A DNA stretch of 64,000 bases from Aplidium turbinatum (taxonomy: Eukaryota > Chordata > Ascidiacea > Aplousobranchia > Polyclinidae): assembly GCA_918807975.1 (NCBI GenBank), contig OU964932.1, positions 1,240,001 through 1,304,000 on the forward strand, written 5' to 3'. Under the pieces are notes generated by a model, which ran no database searches, had not been told where the DNA came from, and saw only the letters and a list, made by a program, of their open reading frames with translations. Position 1 is the first letter of the stretch, and every line of letters starts with the position of its first letter. Positions 10,250 through 21,922 of the stretch are shown here, one piece after another. Position numbers and translations under genes: made by a program.

Positions 10250-12383
10250 TCAGGAGGGGGCTTCGCCCCCCAGACCCCCCATAACATTGCCGTATTCCTA
10301 ATACTTCACTTCTATTATGCATTGTGTTTTCATGATTACCTTTTGTGACAACCAGCGACAAATTTCCGTTTTTAAGCCCGATTTGGCCAAACAAATTACA
10401 AAATTGTTCGATTGCTCTATAGCACTGTACAAAATACGGCGATGTACACACAAATAAAAAGGAAAAATACAAACACGGTTACAATACCAACCTGGGAGAA
10501 GTAATCTGCAGCGTTATAGCCTACAGTAGGCCTACGTGCATGCACTGCATAATTATGTAATGATATCATTGTTTTAACCTGAGAGAACAATTTGATTGAT
10601 TTATAGATTACTCCACCAATCACACGCGCAACCACACCCACATGTGCTGCCCATCAACAATGGGCTCAACAGAAAAGTTTGAGAATTAGATTTCATCATT
10701 GAGCTATCAAAGATAGGCTAACACAGGCCGACAATTTTTTTTTTGTTAAAAAGGCACGGCATGTGAGAGCCATTTTAGGGTATGTCGAGGCCCCTGATTC
10801 CGAAAATGCACTTGTTTTTTTTCGAATTATCTCTAGTTTTTGAGAAAGCCTACAGCAAAAACATTTTTTTTTGCAATTTTGAGCCCCATAGATTTAAAAC
10901 GTGGTGTCGTTTATTACATAGACAAAACTGAAAGTAATCCCATGTACATTTCTGAGTTGTATAAACGCTATTTGGAACCAATCACGTTGATTACAACCCA
11001 AACAAACAGCTATTTAACGTTTACTGGCCTAGTAACAATCAAAATACGACGTGAAGCAAGCCTTAGGATACAATTACGATGTAGATTACAAACCTTGTGC
11101 TTTGCGTTAATATATTAGTTGACTTCAACAGTATCAGACTTACTAACTATAAGCTACTAAGTACAAACATAATGCATACATTGTTTTGCTTAACAAACTA
11201 GACGAATAAGCAACACAAAACCATCGATGAACAAGCGCAATTCTTTATTATGGTAGGCCTACTATAGTTCAGTTCAGTTCAGTTGTTTTTATTTCTGACC
11301 ATCATACCAAAAACAATACACGTCAACATAGCAAAGGTCGAGAAAAGGGTAGAAGCGACAAAACGCGAACGTTAAAACGTGCTTGTCACCGAAGTAAGTT
11401 ATTGAGTTGAGAAATTTGGCACGGTCGCAACACCTTCAGAAAAATTTAAGATATAAAGGGAAAATAAAAAATAAAATGTTACAAAACAAAAACAAATAAA
11501 TTTAGGCTAGGCTATAGCTTTATTAGCCCACATAGCTTTAGCTGATATATTTTAAGATTTGTATGGACAGTTGCTATGAAGATCGGCCATGGTGCGTTAT
11601 CAAGAGTGCTGATGGTCGTAAGGGGAACACGTCTTGATGCGTTTAGCTCATAGCAAAAAAGAGCAAGGCAGGCAAAGAAAACCCCTCAAAGAAATTCTAC
11701 CACGGGCAAAGCCATTTCAAGCGCAACGCACCATAGGCCTTGCACGACTCACAAAATAGATAGGCTATAACTTGACGACATTGAAAACAATGACAAAAAC
11801 AAATAAAACAAACTAGCAAGAACAACATCATCATCTTTCGGAAATTCAATTATACCCAGGGAAGTTATGTCTTGAAGATATCAAGCGTGCTTTGATAAAA
11901 GTTGCGTTGATAAAGCGATAATTTTAGACCCCAGTCAGCTAAACTCGTCACCTCCACACTGATCCAACGTTGGCAAACGTTGAATTAATGCAAAAACGAC
12001 AGGCATCGCCAGCTGGGATGTAATAGTGGCATATCACAGTAATATGATAAATTTGGGTTACCGTATGTTTTACACGTTAAACCATAACAAAAGTGAAAAA
12101 AAAAATCCAATTCGGCATGTTAGAAAAATAGATAAACAATCAGACAATAGCATGACGATCCAGTCCAAGATATTGATATAAAAACAACTGGTTGGAGCAC
12201 ATGGCCACCGCTTCACCGAAAGATGGCGATTGGTCGGAGTGGATGGAAAAACTTCTGAAGACTCTGTAGAACTTCTGTGGACAAAAAACACAAGAACCAG
12301 AAGGCCAGTAGGTGTACTAACATTCTAACAACCTTACTATTTTGCTAATGAATCTACACACATTGGCCTATCATTTCTGGGCA
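10250..12383. other. Left interior of hAT-C, non-coding
   Basis: AT-rich sequence without a convincing gene. It contains a G-run/C-run segment (about 10255-10280), the left subterminal inverted repeat (10700-10830), a short TTCAG pentamer repeat (about 11270-11292), and one copy of a dispersed terminus-like motif (11960-12015). Confidence 0.5.
11963..12016 (+). repeat. Dispersed repeat with CCAACGTTGG and GCTGGGA end
   Basis: The order CCAACGTTGG, then ACGTTGAATTAATG, then A-run, then CAGCTGGGA recurs in diverged form at 36393-36425 and 37846-37896, with an inverted piece at 37107-37136. GCTGGGA is the inner-to-outer end of the TCCCAG-type transposon described at 26441-44603, so these are probably ends of related non-autonomous elements. 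Confidence 0.5.
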
Positions 12384-12434
12384 AAAAAAAAATATTAGTA
12401 TGTTTGGTGCATGTAATACTTAGATAGGATCATT

Positions 12435-12902
12435 TTAAGGAAGATTTAGCTTGTTCATTTTTAATTTAAAGCCTTTTACAGTTTTGCATTCATTTCTTAT
12501 AGTAGGGGGAAGCTTGTTCCAAACTGTTGGCCCCATGTACCGTATTGATTGTTTGCAAGTATTAATTCTGCAATATATCGGAATATAAGGAGAATTACTT
12601 CTTGTTGTTAGACTACTTGCTCGTTTACACATAATTATATCATTGAATGTTGTGGGAAGTAGCTTTTTTGAATATTTAAACATGAAAGTTGCAATCTCTG
12701 TAGTTTTCATGTGGTTAATTGATTTTAAATTGTTGAGTTCCATTACACCTTTTATGCTTTCTCTGCGGTCAATGTTAAATACAGTACGAAGAAAGTTATT
12801 GCATGTACGTTGTAGCTTTTGCAGTGTAGTTTTGTTTTCATGACACCATGTTGAGATACAATATAATATCTGACTCTCAACTAGAGAATGGTAAATGGAG
12901 AG
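12435..12902 (-). pseudogene. LINE-B ORF2 C-terminal part beyond Gypsy-2
   Basis: On the minus strand, past the GAGAG duplication, the protein resumes with IYHSLVESQILYCISTWC, then TTLQKLQRTCNNFLRTVFN and ends YMGPTVWNKLPPTIRNECKT followed by FKLKMNKLNLP and a stop. SLxxSxxxYGxxxW-type and GPxxWNxLP-type blocks are the usual C-terminal features downstream of the RT in this LINE group. Together with 21923-24682 this gives an ORF2 near 1075 residues, a normal size. Confidence 0.85.
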
Positions 12903-13074
12903 TGTAGTGTATTGAAATGTGATTATTATGTTATGCTTATGACCGGTTACCAGATTATCTTTTGGCAACCCTGGCAAGTATCCCGGAAGTTCATTCTGTT
13001 GTCAGTAATTAATCAAAGTGGAAGTGCATGTTGTTTCTGTATATAATACACCAGTAAACAGACAGAATATGACA
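12903..13074 (+). repeat. Gypsy-2 5' LTR
   Basis: 172-bp direct repeat of 21746-21917 with TG...CA ends. Confidence 0.92.
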
Positions 13075-13189
13075 TTTGGCGACGAGGAAAATATTTAAAT
13101 CTGTAGCCTATTAGTTCAAGAAGTCCAAGCAGACAGTGAATTGTTCTTATCGTGTTGTCCAAACTACTAGTGAGCATCATGAATGGAGC

Positions 13190-14500
13190 TGCAGTTACCT
13201 GCGAGGTGTCAGCTGTATTACCCTTTGATGTCAATGGTGATGCACAAAACCAGGGACAACGTTGGAAGCGATGGAAACGGGCGTTTTCATTGTATATCAC
13301 TGGAAAAGGTGTCACCAGTGATGAACAAAAACAGGCTCTGCTGCTGCACACTGCTGGTGTGGATGTGCAAGAAATTTATTTTTCTTTGGTTTCAGACAAT
13401 GAAGGTAAAACTCTTCAAGAGACTTTAACATTGTTGGATGATCATTTTATTCCTAAGGCTAATGTACCTTTTGAACGCCATGTTTTTAGGCAATTGATGC
13501 AAAAACATGATGAGCCGGTGAACAAATTTGTTTGCAGACTGCGACAACAGGCAGCTATGTGTGAATTTGGTGATTCATTGGATACCCAACTTCGTGATCA
13601 AGTAATTGATAAATGTCATTCCAATCATTTACGACGAAAGTGTTTGGAAAAAGGAGATGTGCAGTTAAATGATATATTAGCTATTGCTAGAGCACATGAA
13701 GCAGTTAATTCACAGGTTAAGATGATGGAAAGAAAATCATTAGAACCAAGCATGCAGCATGAAGTAAATTCAGTTCCTATACAAAGAAAGAGTAACATTA
13801 AGTCAAAACATGGCAAAGACACACAAGAGTGTTTTGCATGTGGATTATTTGGTCATTTCAAACTTGACAGGCAGTGCCCTGCAAGAGGGAAGAAGTGCCA
13901 CAAATGTGGAAATCTGGGACATTTTCAAAAGAAATGCAGATCAAAAGTAAGGAATACAACACAGTTTTATCAACAAAGAAATGCAAAATCTAAAACCTTT
14001 TTAAAATCTAATGCCAATCAAATAGATAATTCAGGATTGGGTGAAAATGAATTTGGTACATCAAGTAATGTCTTTTCAATGAAGAATTCAGCGCATGGGC
14101 TGTGCAGTGTAAATTTAAACATTGGTGGTGTGTCGGTGGGAGACATGTTAGTTGATTCCGGTGCATCATGCAACATTGTGAACAAGCAAACTTGGGAATG
14201 GCTGAAGACATGTAATATTAATGCAACAACAAGGAAATCTGCTAAAACATTGTACGCGTATGGAAGTAAGAAGCCAATTCCAACATTAGGAACATTTACG
14301 GCAAAAGTTGAATCAAAAGTTACACAAAAAGTATGTGTTGCTGACTTTGTGGTAGCAGATACCGATGGACACAGACTATTGGGCAAAGACACCGCAGAGA
14401 CTTTAGGTTTGTTGCATGTTGGCCCAATACATGTAAATGGTGTTAAATCTGGTGCTAATAATGTTGAACCTCAAGTTAAGTATGATGGTTTATTTACTGG
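13190..14500 (+). pseudogene. Gypsy-2 gag and protease region
   Basis: The start region reads MNGAAVTCEVSAVLPFDVNG. A gag-like helical domain follows (RWKRWKRAFSLYITGKGVTS, typical of Mag-like Gypsy gag). Two CCHC knuckles come next (CFACGLFGHF... and CHKCGNLGHFQKKC), then an aspartic protease with LVDSGASCNIV and the flap/end block HRLLGKDTAETLGLL. These parts package and process the element's own particles in this family. Fossil context: the element as a whole is broken. Confidence 0.85.
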
Positions 14501-16839
14501 TGTTGGCTTGTTAAAAGATTATGAGTTAAAATTGCATATTGATGATTCTCTTAAGCCAGTAGCTCAACCTGTTCGAAGAATACCATTTCCGCTGAGAGAA
14601 AAGGTAGATGTGAAGTTAAATGAATTGCTTGATGCTGATATTATAGAAGAAGTCCCAGAAGGACCATCAAGTTGGATCTCTCCATTGGTAGTCATACCTA
14701 TGGTGACATTCGCATTTGTGTTGATATGCGACAAGCCAATCAGGCTATAGTTAGAGAGAGACATCCAATTCCCACTGTTGAAGAACTGTTGTATCAACTC
14801 AATGGTAGTACTGTTTTCAGTAAGTTGGATTTAAAATGGGGCTTTCATCAAATAATGTTGGATGAAACGAGCCGCCATATTACAACATTTGTTACACATC
14901 GAGGTCTATACAGATATAAAAGGCTAATGTTTGGACTGAGTTCTGCTCCTGAAAAATATCAGAAAATTATTTGGGATTTATTGAAGAACTGCGATGGTGT
15001 TGCTAACATTGCAGATGACATTGTCATTTATGGAAAAGACAGGACAGAACATGACAGTCGATTACATGTGGTACTGGAAAAGTTGTTAAAATCTGGATTG
15101 ACTTTGAATAAAACAAAATGTCAGTTTAGAATGTCAAAGCTTACATTTTTTGGACATGACTTGCACCAACAAGGGGTAAGTCCCAGTGCAGAGAAAATTG
15201 CAGCTATTCAAAAAGCACAACCTCCAACTTCAGCTAGTGAAGTCAGATCATTCATGGGTCTTGTTCAGTTTTCAGCTAAGTTTATCCCAAATTTAGCAAC
15301 CATTGCAAGGCCTATACTAGACTTGACCAAAAAGACTGCAAAGTTTCGATGGCATAAAGCACACCAAGATGCATTTTTGAAACTAAAAACAGTGATCACA
15401 AAGGCTGATACATTGGCATATTATCGGAATGACTGCAAGACAAGAATTGTGACAGATGCATCTCCAGTTGGTCTAGGTGCTGTGTTGACACAGTTACAAG
15501 ATGGAATGTGGAGAGTCATTTCTTATGCATCTCGAAGTTTGTCAGATGTGGAAAAGAAGTACAACCAAACGGAAAAAGAAGCTCTAGGGTTGGTTTGGTC
15601 TTGTGAAAGATTCAATTTGTATGTATTTGGAAGACATTTTGAACTTGAAACAGATCATAAGCCCCTGCAATACATTTACACGAAGAAATCAAGACCATCA
15701 GCAAGAATAGAACGCTGGGTATTGCGTTTACAATCGTTTGATTTTAGTGTTATCTATCGTCCAGGGAAAACTAACATTGCTGATGCATTGTCAAGGCTAA
15801 ATAAAGAGCCCTATGAAGAAAGCAGAGATTTAAAAGAACCTTATGATTATGTGAGATCTATTGTTCTTCAAAGTATGCCAGTCGCTTTATCTACAGAAGA
15901 ACTTGAACAAGAATCAGCTGCTGATCCACAATTGTCAGAAATTAGGGACTATATTCATTCAGGAAATTGGTCCAAGTGTACAGACACAAGCTTTTTGCAT
16001 GTAAAAAATGAACTGTGTACATATGGAAACTTGTTGCTCAGAGGGACAAGACTCGTTATACCTGCTACATTGCGTGAAAAAGTGCTCAATTTGGCACACG
16101 AGGGTCACCAAGGCATTGTCAAGACAAAGAATCGATTACGCACAAAGGTGTGGTGGCCAAAGATCGATGCTGATGCAGAAAATATGTGTAAACTTTGTCA
16201 CGGATGTCAAGTCACCAGCGACTTTTGCAGACCAGAACCAATTGCTCGGGTATTGCCACCAAGTGGGCCTTGGCAAGATTGTGCGGCAGATATTCTTGGT
16301 CCATTACCAAGTGGTGAGAACATTTTAGTAGTGGTAGATTACTTTAGTCGTTTTTACGAAATTGCAATCTTGAAATCAATCACAAGCGAAAAATTGATTC
16401 AAGCGATTCTGCCATGTTTTCAAGGTTTGGAGTACCTTACTCATTGCGAACTGATAATGGTCCACAATTTGTATCGAATGATTTTGAGAATTTTCTTGAA
16501 GAATATGGAGTAATACACCGCAAAACAACACCATTATGGCCTCAAGCAAACGGTGAGGTGGAACGACAAAATCGAACATTGTTAAAGGCAATCAAAGTTG
16601 CTCAAGTTGAAAAGAAAGATTGGCGGTATGATATGAACAAATTTCTAATGGCATATCGTTCAACTCCGCAAGTTTCTACAGGTTCTACTCCTTATTATAT
16701 GATGTTTCGCAGAGAAATGAAGTCTAAATTACCTGAACTGTGCCGAGAACCTCAGATTTTTGATGAAGGGATTCGAGCAGGGACCTCAGAATACCGGGAC
16801 CGCTCACTGGAGAATTTTCGGTGCTTTAGTGGCCACTAG
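14500..16839 (+). pseudogene. Gypsy-2 RT, RNase H and integrase region
   Basis: RT blocks: FSKLDLKWGFHQI, RLMFGLSSAPEKYQ and ADDIVIYG. RNase H: VTDASPVGLGAVL, EKEALGLVWSCERF and TDHKPLQYIY. Integrase: zinc motif HEGHQGIVKTKNRLRTKVWW ... CHGC, then the core with VVVDYFSRFYE, RTDNGPQF and ANGEVERQNRTLLK. The domain order identifies Ty3/Gypsy and the sequence is nearest to Mag-like pol proteins. The region ends at the P-type insertion; a basic pol tail follows at about 20886-21311. Confidence 0.85.
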
Positions 16840-17711
16840 TAGGGTAAAAAAACACACACGTTTTTGAGAATTATGAATGTGATTCTTTGAGGTCGATAGT
16901 GGTCTGTTTTTTGCAAGCAAGTGATGAATCCTCATGATGTGTAATTTTATTATAACAGATGGTATTCCTAACATATGAGTACAAGCAATAACGTGGTGGT
17001 TCTCGGTTTAAGAGACTTAGCTGAAGACTAATTGCTACCCTACTGACTGAGAGATGACTTTTAAGCTTATGATTTTCAAGCTAACTTAAATCTGTTTCAG
17101 TGGCAAGTACTATTATTACTTCACTAGCTGGTACAAACAGGTTATTTTAAGCATAGATTGTAGTCATGGTCATCCCTTTTACATCAGCAATAAACATGTG
17201 TTGGGGTGGGTACCGTACTGTTTCTCCAGTTCTGGTAAACTTCCTAATAATTTTGTAAACTTTTGATCAGCAATGTTGACTTTCACCTATCAGGCTACAT
17301 ACCTTAGAAGTTTTACTCCAGTAGACTATACTTTTTTGGCAGGTTCTCATAATGGTAAAGTGATTTTTTTTGTACTGTAGTCAACTTATATTTAATTGCA
17401 AGGTTTTAGCTGTTTTTTTGGTTGAACGATCAATGTCGCTGTGCAACAATAGCAATATCAAGTGTATTTAAGCATTACAGTTAGGCTACACACTACAAGA
17501 TAAAAACAGTGCACTTTTTTCTTCTCCTCTCGTCCTTTGCTTTAAAAGAGAAAAAGAATACGTCATAACCAGTCAAATGTGTTTCCGATTAAAAGACCGG
17601 AGCCGGTCAAATAGCCACTGCCTTCAATATGCGTTATATCACTAGCCTATCAGTTACTTTACATGATTTTATTAGGTTAATAATTTGGAAGTGGCTATTT
17701 TTCCACAATCA

Positions 17712-17792
17712 GGTGTTGCCAGAGTTAGGATTAAAGTTAGGAAGGGTTAAGGTAAGGGTTAGAGTTAGGAATAAGATTAGGGTTTTGATCTT
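17712..17792 (+). repeat. Degenerate GGGTTA/GTTAGG cluster
   Basis: About ten GTTAG/GGGTTA-like words in 80 bp (for example AAGGTAAGGGTTAGAGTTAGG). It resembles an eroded telomere-type repeat inside the P-type transposon's left non-coding end. Confidence 0.5.
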
Positions 17793-18006
17793 CCCAGGAC
17801 TAAAAAAATTTCCAAAATACAAGTATTTGTTTTCAACAGCTTTAAACTTTTCTCAAATTAGGGCAGAATTCCTTATCTGGCAACACTATTGAGGCTATTA
17901 TTACACTATATAGTGTAAATATAGCCACAGCCTAATAATTTTTGCTTAATGTCTAAATAAATATATACAACTAAGGATAGTGCTGTTATGCCAGTGTTTA
18001 GATACC

Positions 18007-18285
18007 ATGGTGTTTACTTACTGTATTCCGAAATGTAAAACTGGATATAAAACAACTAAACCAACCACCACTGAAAAAATCACATTGTTCAAATTTCCAC
18101 CTGGTAAAATTCTACAACGAAAGTGGATTAGAGCAATTCCTCGTCAAGATTGGAATCCAACAGAAAAACATAGAGTGTGTGCAAAACATTTCAATAATGA
18201 TGATTTCATTACCACTTCTCATGATACAAAAAAGAGTCGAAAGATTACTCGCAAATCTGATAAACTGCAACGGATACGTTTTTAA
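18007..18285 (+). pseudogene. THAP DNA-binding domain of the P-type transposase
   Basis: The start ATG at 18007 gives MVFTYCIPKCKTGYKTTKP. The C2CH zinc ligands are visible as CIPKC, then C and H in HRVCAKHFNNDDF. The THAP signature FKFP (LFKFPPGK) and a central W (RKWIRAIPRQDW) are in place. The domain binds the transposon's subterminal DNA in characterised P elements. The frame closes soon after at a stop, and the family sequence continues with a frame change around 18285-18300. A palindrome TTACACTATATAGTGTAA lies about 100 bp upstream (17900-17917), a possible regulatory or binding site. Confidence 0.85.
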
Positions 18286-18289
18286 CCTA

Positions 18290-18641
18290 CGGTCTACGGA
18301 GCCCTGTTCCATATGTTTTTCTGTGTCTTCCTAAGTATTTATCTACGCCTGGGATCCCATCTCAACCTGCATCTGCAAGACTTAACTTAGGAAATGCAGC
18401 AATAACAAAAATGAGTGAAGATCTGTTACAACAGGAAACATTTAATGATTTTGCATCATTCCAGCAGAAAGTAAAGGATGAACCATTGATAAGTGGGTAC
18501 ATTACAATAAAGAAAGACAATTGTATGCAATTTCATTACATGAAATGCTCAGGGAACTTCGTTGATGCTCCACAGTTGCTGGCATCAGTAATTATTACTG
18601 ATAGTATGGAAATTAAAGCATGTAGCTGTATGTGCAGATAA
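18290..18641 (+). pseudogene. P-type transposase, second block
   Basis: In the downstream frame the text reads PYVFLCLPKYLSTPGIPSQP, then LNLGNAAITKMSEDLLQQE, and FNDFASFQQKV. The VPxxFPxxPxYL-type stretch right after a THAP domain is usual for P-type proteins. The match weakens by 18641, and AT-rich intron-like sequence with TATA repeats (about 18950-18970) follows. Confidence 0.55.
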
Positions 18642-19285
18642 TCATGTTTGCAACAGGTAAGCTAAAATATGTTCTTATATTGATACATGTGCAGCATAGA
18701 AAATTGTTGTTTAGACAAAATTTTGACATTTTTGGTGTGCAAGAAATTAGCTTGCTTTGGCAGCTAATAACAGTTAGTTGTCGCTAATCTCACCACACTC
18801 TTTGTCTTTAATCTCAATGTAGAGTTTGAAACTTTTTGATAAAAATGATTTAACTTAGTGACATTTTTTCTTTACAAAAACCTATGAGCAACTCACATTT
18901 GTTTCCGGCTTTGTGCAAAAGTGAGCTTGTTAGTGACACTGCATTTGTATATTATATATATACATAATGTATATACAGTATGTGAAAAGATTTGGAGTTT
19001 TAAATAGCAAATGTGGAGTTAAAAAGTTTAATTGCATCTAGAATTTCTATCCTCTAGAGTGTGGTGTTCATATGGTATGATTCCAGTGTGGTTTGGCATT
19101 TTGGCAGTGTGTTGCACTGCTTTTAATATTTGGTGCATACATAGCATCATCCGATGATAACAGTTATAAGCATAATTTTAATGCTCTTTTTCTCTGTGTG
19201 GGTTAGTTTGTTGTGTTATGGTAATTTATAAACTGTACTAACTACTGGTACTGGTGTAATGGTGTATGTATATTATATATATATT

Positions 19286-19620
19286 TTTAGGAAGCTTTTT
19301 GTGGACCTTTGTGATGGGAAGTTGTCACACAACATTGATCACCCAACACGGAATGGAGAACGTTTGTTTATTTTATTCGACTTTACACACAACTTCAAAA
19401 ACATGTACAACAACTTTCTTAACAGGAAAATAATGTATCTTCCCACTGTTGGCCATGAACAAATATTGGGTGAAGCCTGTTGTGCTGAATTCTCAAACAC
19501 CAAGAAGCTGTAGGCCTATGCTCTGGAAGAAAATAAGACTCTGAAAATAGCCCACAGCTTGAAGAAAGTATCATTAAATCCAAGCAGTATAGCACGAATT
19601 TCTCAACATGCTCTGGGTAA
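19286..19620 (+). pseudogene. P-type transposase, catalytic-region block
   Basis: The translation KLFVDLCDGKLSHNIDHPTR is followed by GERLFILFDFTHNFKNMYNN and FLNRKIMYL. The pattern LFDxxHxxKNxxNNxxN is a conserved piece of P-element-type transposases, with an Asp and His in the core fold. After a stop near 19512 the frame continues as AYALEENKTLKIAHSLKKVS and LNPSSIARISQHALG, then runs into GTAAGTA at about 19617, a good splice donor. Three exon-like units in series support a multi-exon transposase gene that has decayed. Confidence 0.7.
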
Positions 19621-20287
19621 GTAGATATGTTTGTTATACCTTGGTTACCTGTTTATTTCACTAATAATTATGAATATAACAAACTTTATATTATACATAG
19701 ACATAATTTAATGTATTGTTAGTTAAAATAGCGGTTACTGTGTTACAGTACCAGTGCTGTATTTCCATAAAAACAGCAAAGTTTTGTAAGATAGCAGCTT
19801 GATGTCAAGCCTTCTTGGTAAATGACAACCTCTGGTTATATGAACAGGTTTGTGCTCTTTTTACTGCATGATTAATTATTGAATGACTATATTTATTGAA
19901 TGATTATTATTGAATGACACATTAATTAGTTAATCATTAAATTCCTTATCCATTAAGTTTGTTGTGAACAATTCAAAAGAGCTTCATGAATGAAAGTATA
20001 TTATACCATAATGTACTTTCCAGATGTATTCGGTGAATCCACTGCCAGAGGTTAGGAATACTATCCCAGCACCTACCCTCCATTCATGCAGACTGCTCGG
20101 TACGTGAAATTTGTGCACAACATAATTATGGAAAATCAAGTCAGTAAAAGCACCATATAAAGGTAAGTCTTGTTTCTTTTTAAGCATTTTTTTAATCTGG
20201 CCAGAACTCAAAATCCAGGTCTGGTATATCCCTAATAGTGTCTACTAAAGTATATTATATTATACACAAAATAATTCTGGCTATGTT

Positions 20288-20575
20288 TTGTTAGATTTAA
20301 GAAAAAGAGACCAAATGCATATGGAGATGAAGGTAGTAGATGGTGAAAATGATGCAGCATTGGCATACTTGCAAGAAGCAACAGAACTCTTAAAAGAATG
20401 GCAAGCATCTCATAGATCTGGACTTACAACCGAAACCTTCACAGCGTGCATACAAACCATGGGGGCACTCCCTGAATTAACTCGGCATTTGCAAGATAAA
20501 CACAGTTTCCAGTAGCCTATGTTCTGTCTGGCAAACTAATATCGGATCCTTTGCAATCATCAGTTTAAGCAGAGC
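20288..20575 (+). pseudogene. P-type transposase, C-terminal block
   Basis: It reads LRKRDQMHMEMKVVDGEND, then LLKEWQASHRSGLTTETFTA and GALPELTRHLQDKHSFQ. After a one-base frame change near 20513 it continues AYVLSGKLISDPLQSSV. The GLTxETFTALI and YVLxGxxxxDPLE blocks are typical of the C-terminal end of P-type transposases. The end near 20575 is followed by about 300 bp of non-coding DNA up to the TIR. Confidence 0.7.
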
Positions 20576-20885
20576 CACAATAGTGGGTAGATTGCTTGAC
20601 CTACGTGCTCCGTTGAATTCTGTTGTTTGTACTTTGTATGCTTGTGATATTTGATGCTTTGGATGCTTGTGATATTTGTATGCTTTGCTACCGCTTATTG
20701 GTAATATAGGCTACTTGTGATAATCTCTAAAATGTGGTCTGACGAAGTGAGTTAAGTTGCCCTCAAAACATCAAAAAATAAATGCGGTGGATCAGCGTTA
20801 TGTATTGACCTCTTAGAACATAAATTTAAGAGAACATTAACAAGTTTGCTGGGTTTCGAAAATCTACCCTACTAGTGTCCGGGGC

Positions 20886-21311
20886 AAAAACAAGTGAGCC
20901 ATCCCGTACTTCAGAGATCCCTGGATTCGAGACAGAGACTGGAAGGGTAAAATAGACGGTAAACTATATACTGACTTTAAGCGACGTGCTGTCGACTCAG
21001 ATATTCGGGTTGGAGATGAAGTTTTGGTTAAAAGTCAAAAATCAAATAAACTTTCTGCAAATTTTGATAGCGCTACCCAACAGGTAGTTAGAAAGGAAAG
21101 GGGGGAAGTGACAGTACAAAACAATGAAGGGGTTCAATTGACACGAAATTCGTCGTTTTTTAAGAAATTGAACACCAGTGATGAAAATGTAAACTCACCT
21201 CCTGCTGACATGACCGTGAACGCTGATTTGAATGAGTCCTCAATACCTGTACGTACTCGTCCGACACGTAATGTCAGTAAACCTGCTCGCTTTAACGATT
21301 ATGTAACTTGA
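20886..21311 (+). pseudogene. Gypsy-2 pol C-terminal tail
   Basis: Beyond the P-type insertion the Gypsy reading resumes with RVGDEVLVKSQKSNKLS, a common integrase C-terminal block (GDxVLVK). A basic and serine-rich end follows, with VRTRPTRNVSKPARFNDYV before the stop. About 430 bp of non-coding DNA separates it from the 3' LTR. Confidence 0.75.
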
Positions 21312-21745
21312 AGTGACTATTAAGAATGCAGACTTGTATGTCTATGATTCCTTTTGTTCTTTCGTTATAAAGACTAGCTCTAGAACGCATGTCTATTTGT
21401 TTAAACGTCATGTCAATTGAGTGGTAATCTATTTAATTGTTCGCCACTACAATTTCAAGATCAAAGTGTGAAAAGTAGAAGCAAACGTATTAGGCTAATC
21501 ATGATCTTTGGAGTATGGCTATATTGCTTTTAACAGTAAATGTTGGTACTTAAAGTTAATCTGTGTATACCATAGATTGCATGAATGATGCTTACGTAAA
21601 CGAAATCTAATGATGATGCGTCGTTTGGTTCAAGTGCTCATGGTTTTCATCACCTGTTATGATCATTTAATGTAAAATAGGTTTTTATCGAAAGAAGTAG
21701 GCCTAATGCCTTTGAAAACTACGTTTTAATCCGAGAAGGAAGGGA

Positions 21746-21917
21746 TGTAGTGTATTGAAATGTGATTATTATGTTATGCTTATGACCGGTTACCAGATTA
21801 TCTTTTGGCAACCCTGGCAAGTATCCCGGAAGTTCATTCTGTTGTCAGTAATTAATCAAAGTGGAAGTGCATGTTGTTTCTGTATATAATACACCAGTAA
21901 ACAGACAGAATATGACA
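21746..21917 (+). repeat. Gypsy-2 3' LTR
   Basis: 172-bp direct repeat of 12903-13074, preceded by a purine tract. Confidence 0.92.
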
Positions 21918-21922
21918 GAGAG

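Larger units (their letters stand above)
16834..20877 (+). mobile_element. P-type DNA transposon with THAP transposase remnants
   Basis: A 13-bp TIR CACTAGTAGGGTA at 16834 is matched exactly by TACCCTACTAGTG ending at 20877; allowing one mismatch it extends to 16 bp. It splits Gypsy-2 pol. The outer 8-mers (TTAGTGGC and TCCGGGGC) agree at only five of eight positions, so the target duplication is eroded or the boundary is shifted. Coding remains on the plus strand are spread over exon-like blocks: THAP domain 18007-18285, next block to 18641, then about 19290-19620, then 20288-20570, separated by AT-rich intron-like DNA. A THAP finger plus P-type catalytic blocks is the hallmark of the P-element/THAP9 group. 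Frame changes show the copy is inactive. Confidence 0.85.
12903..21917 (+). mobile_element. Ty3/Gypsy LTR retrotransposon (Gypsy-2), broken, with a P-type insertion
   Basis: The 172-bp LTRs 12903-13074 and 21746-21917 start TGTAGTG, end TATGACA and look identical by eye. The target duplication is GAGAG (12898-12902 and 21918-21922). The LTR is followed by TTTGGCGACGAGG (primer-binding region beginning TGG), and the 3' LTR is preceded by the purine tract GAGAAGGAAGGGA. Parts on the plus strand: gag with two zinc knuckles (about 13190-13940), protease (about 14100-14400), RT and RNase H (about 14520-15800), integrase (about 16060-16830), and a pol tail after the P-type insertion (about 20886-21311). 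The coding region is broken in a few places besides the insertion. Identical LTRs indicate recent integration. It sits in LINE-B ORF2. Confidence 0.93.

Noticed and set aside
21845-21922. Extra C-terminal residues of the LINE-B RT frame
   Set aside because: These codons lie in the Gypsy-2 LTR; the true LINE reading continues at 12902.
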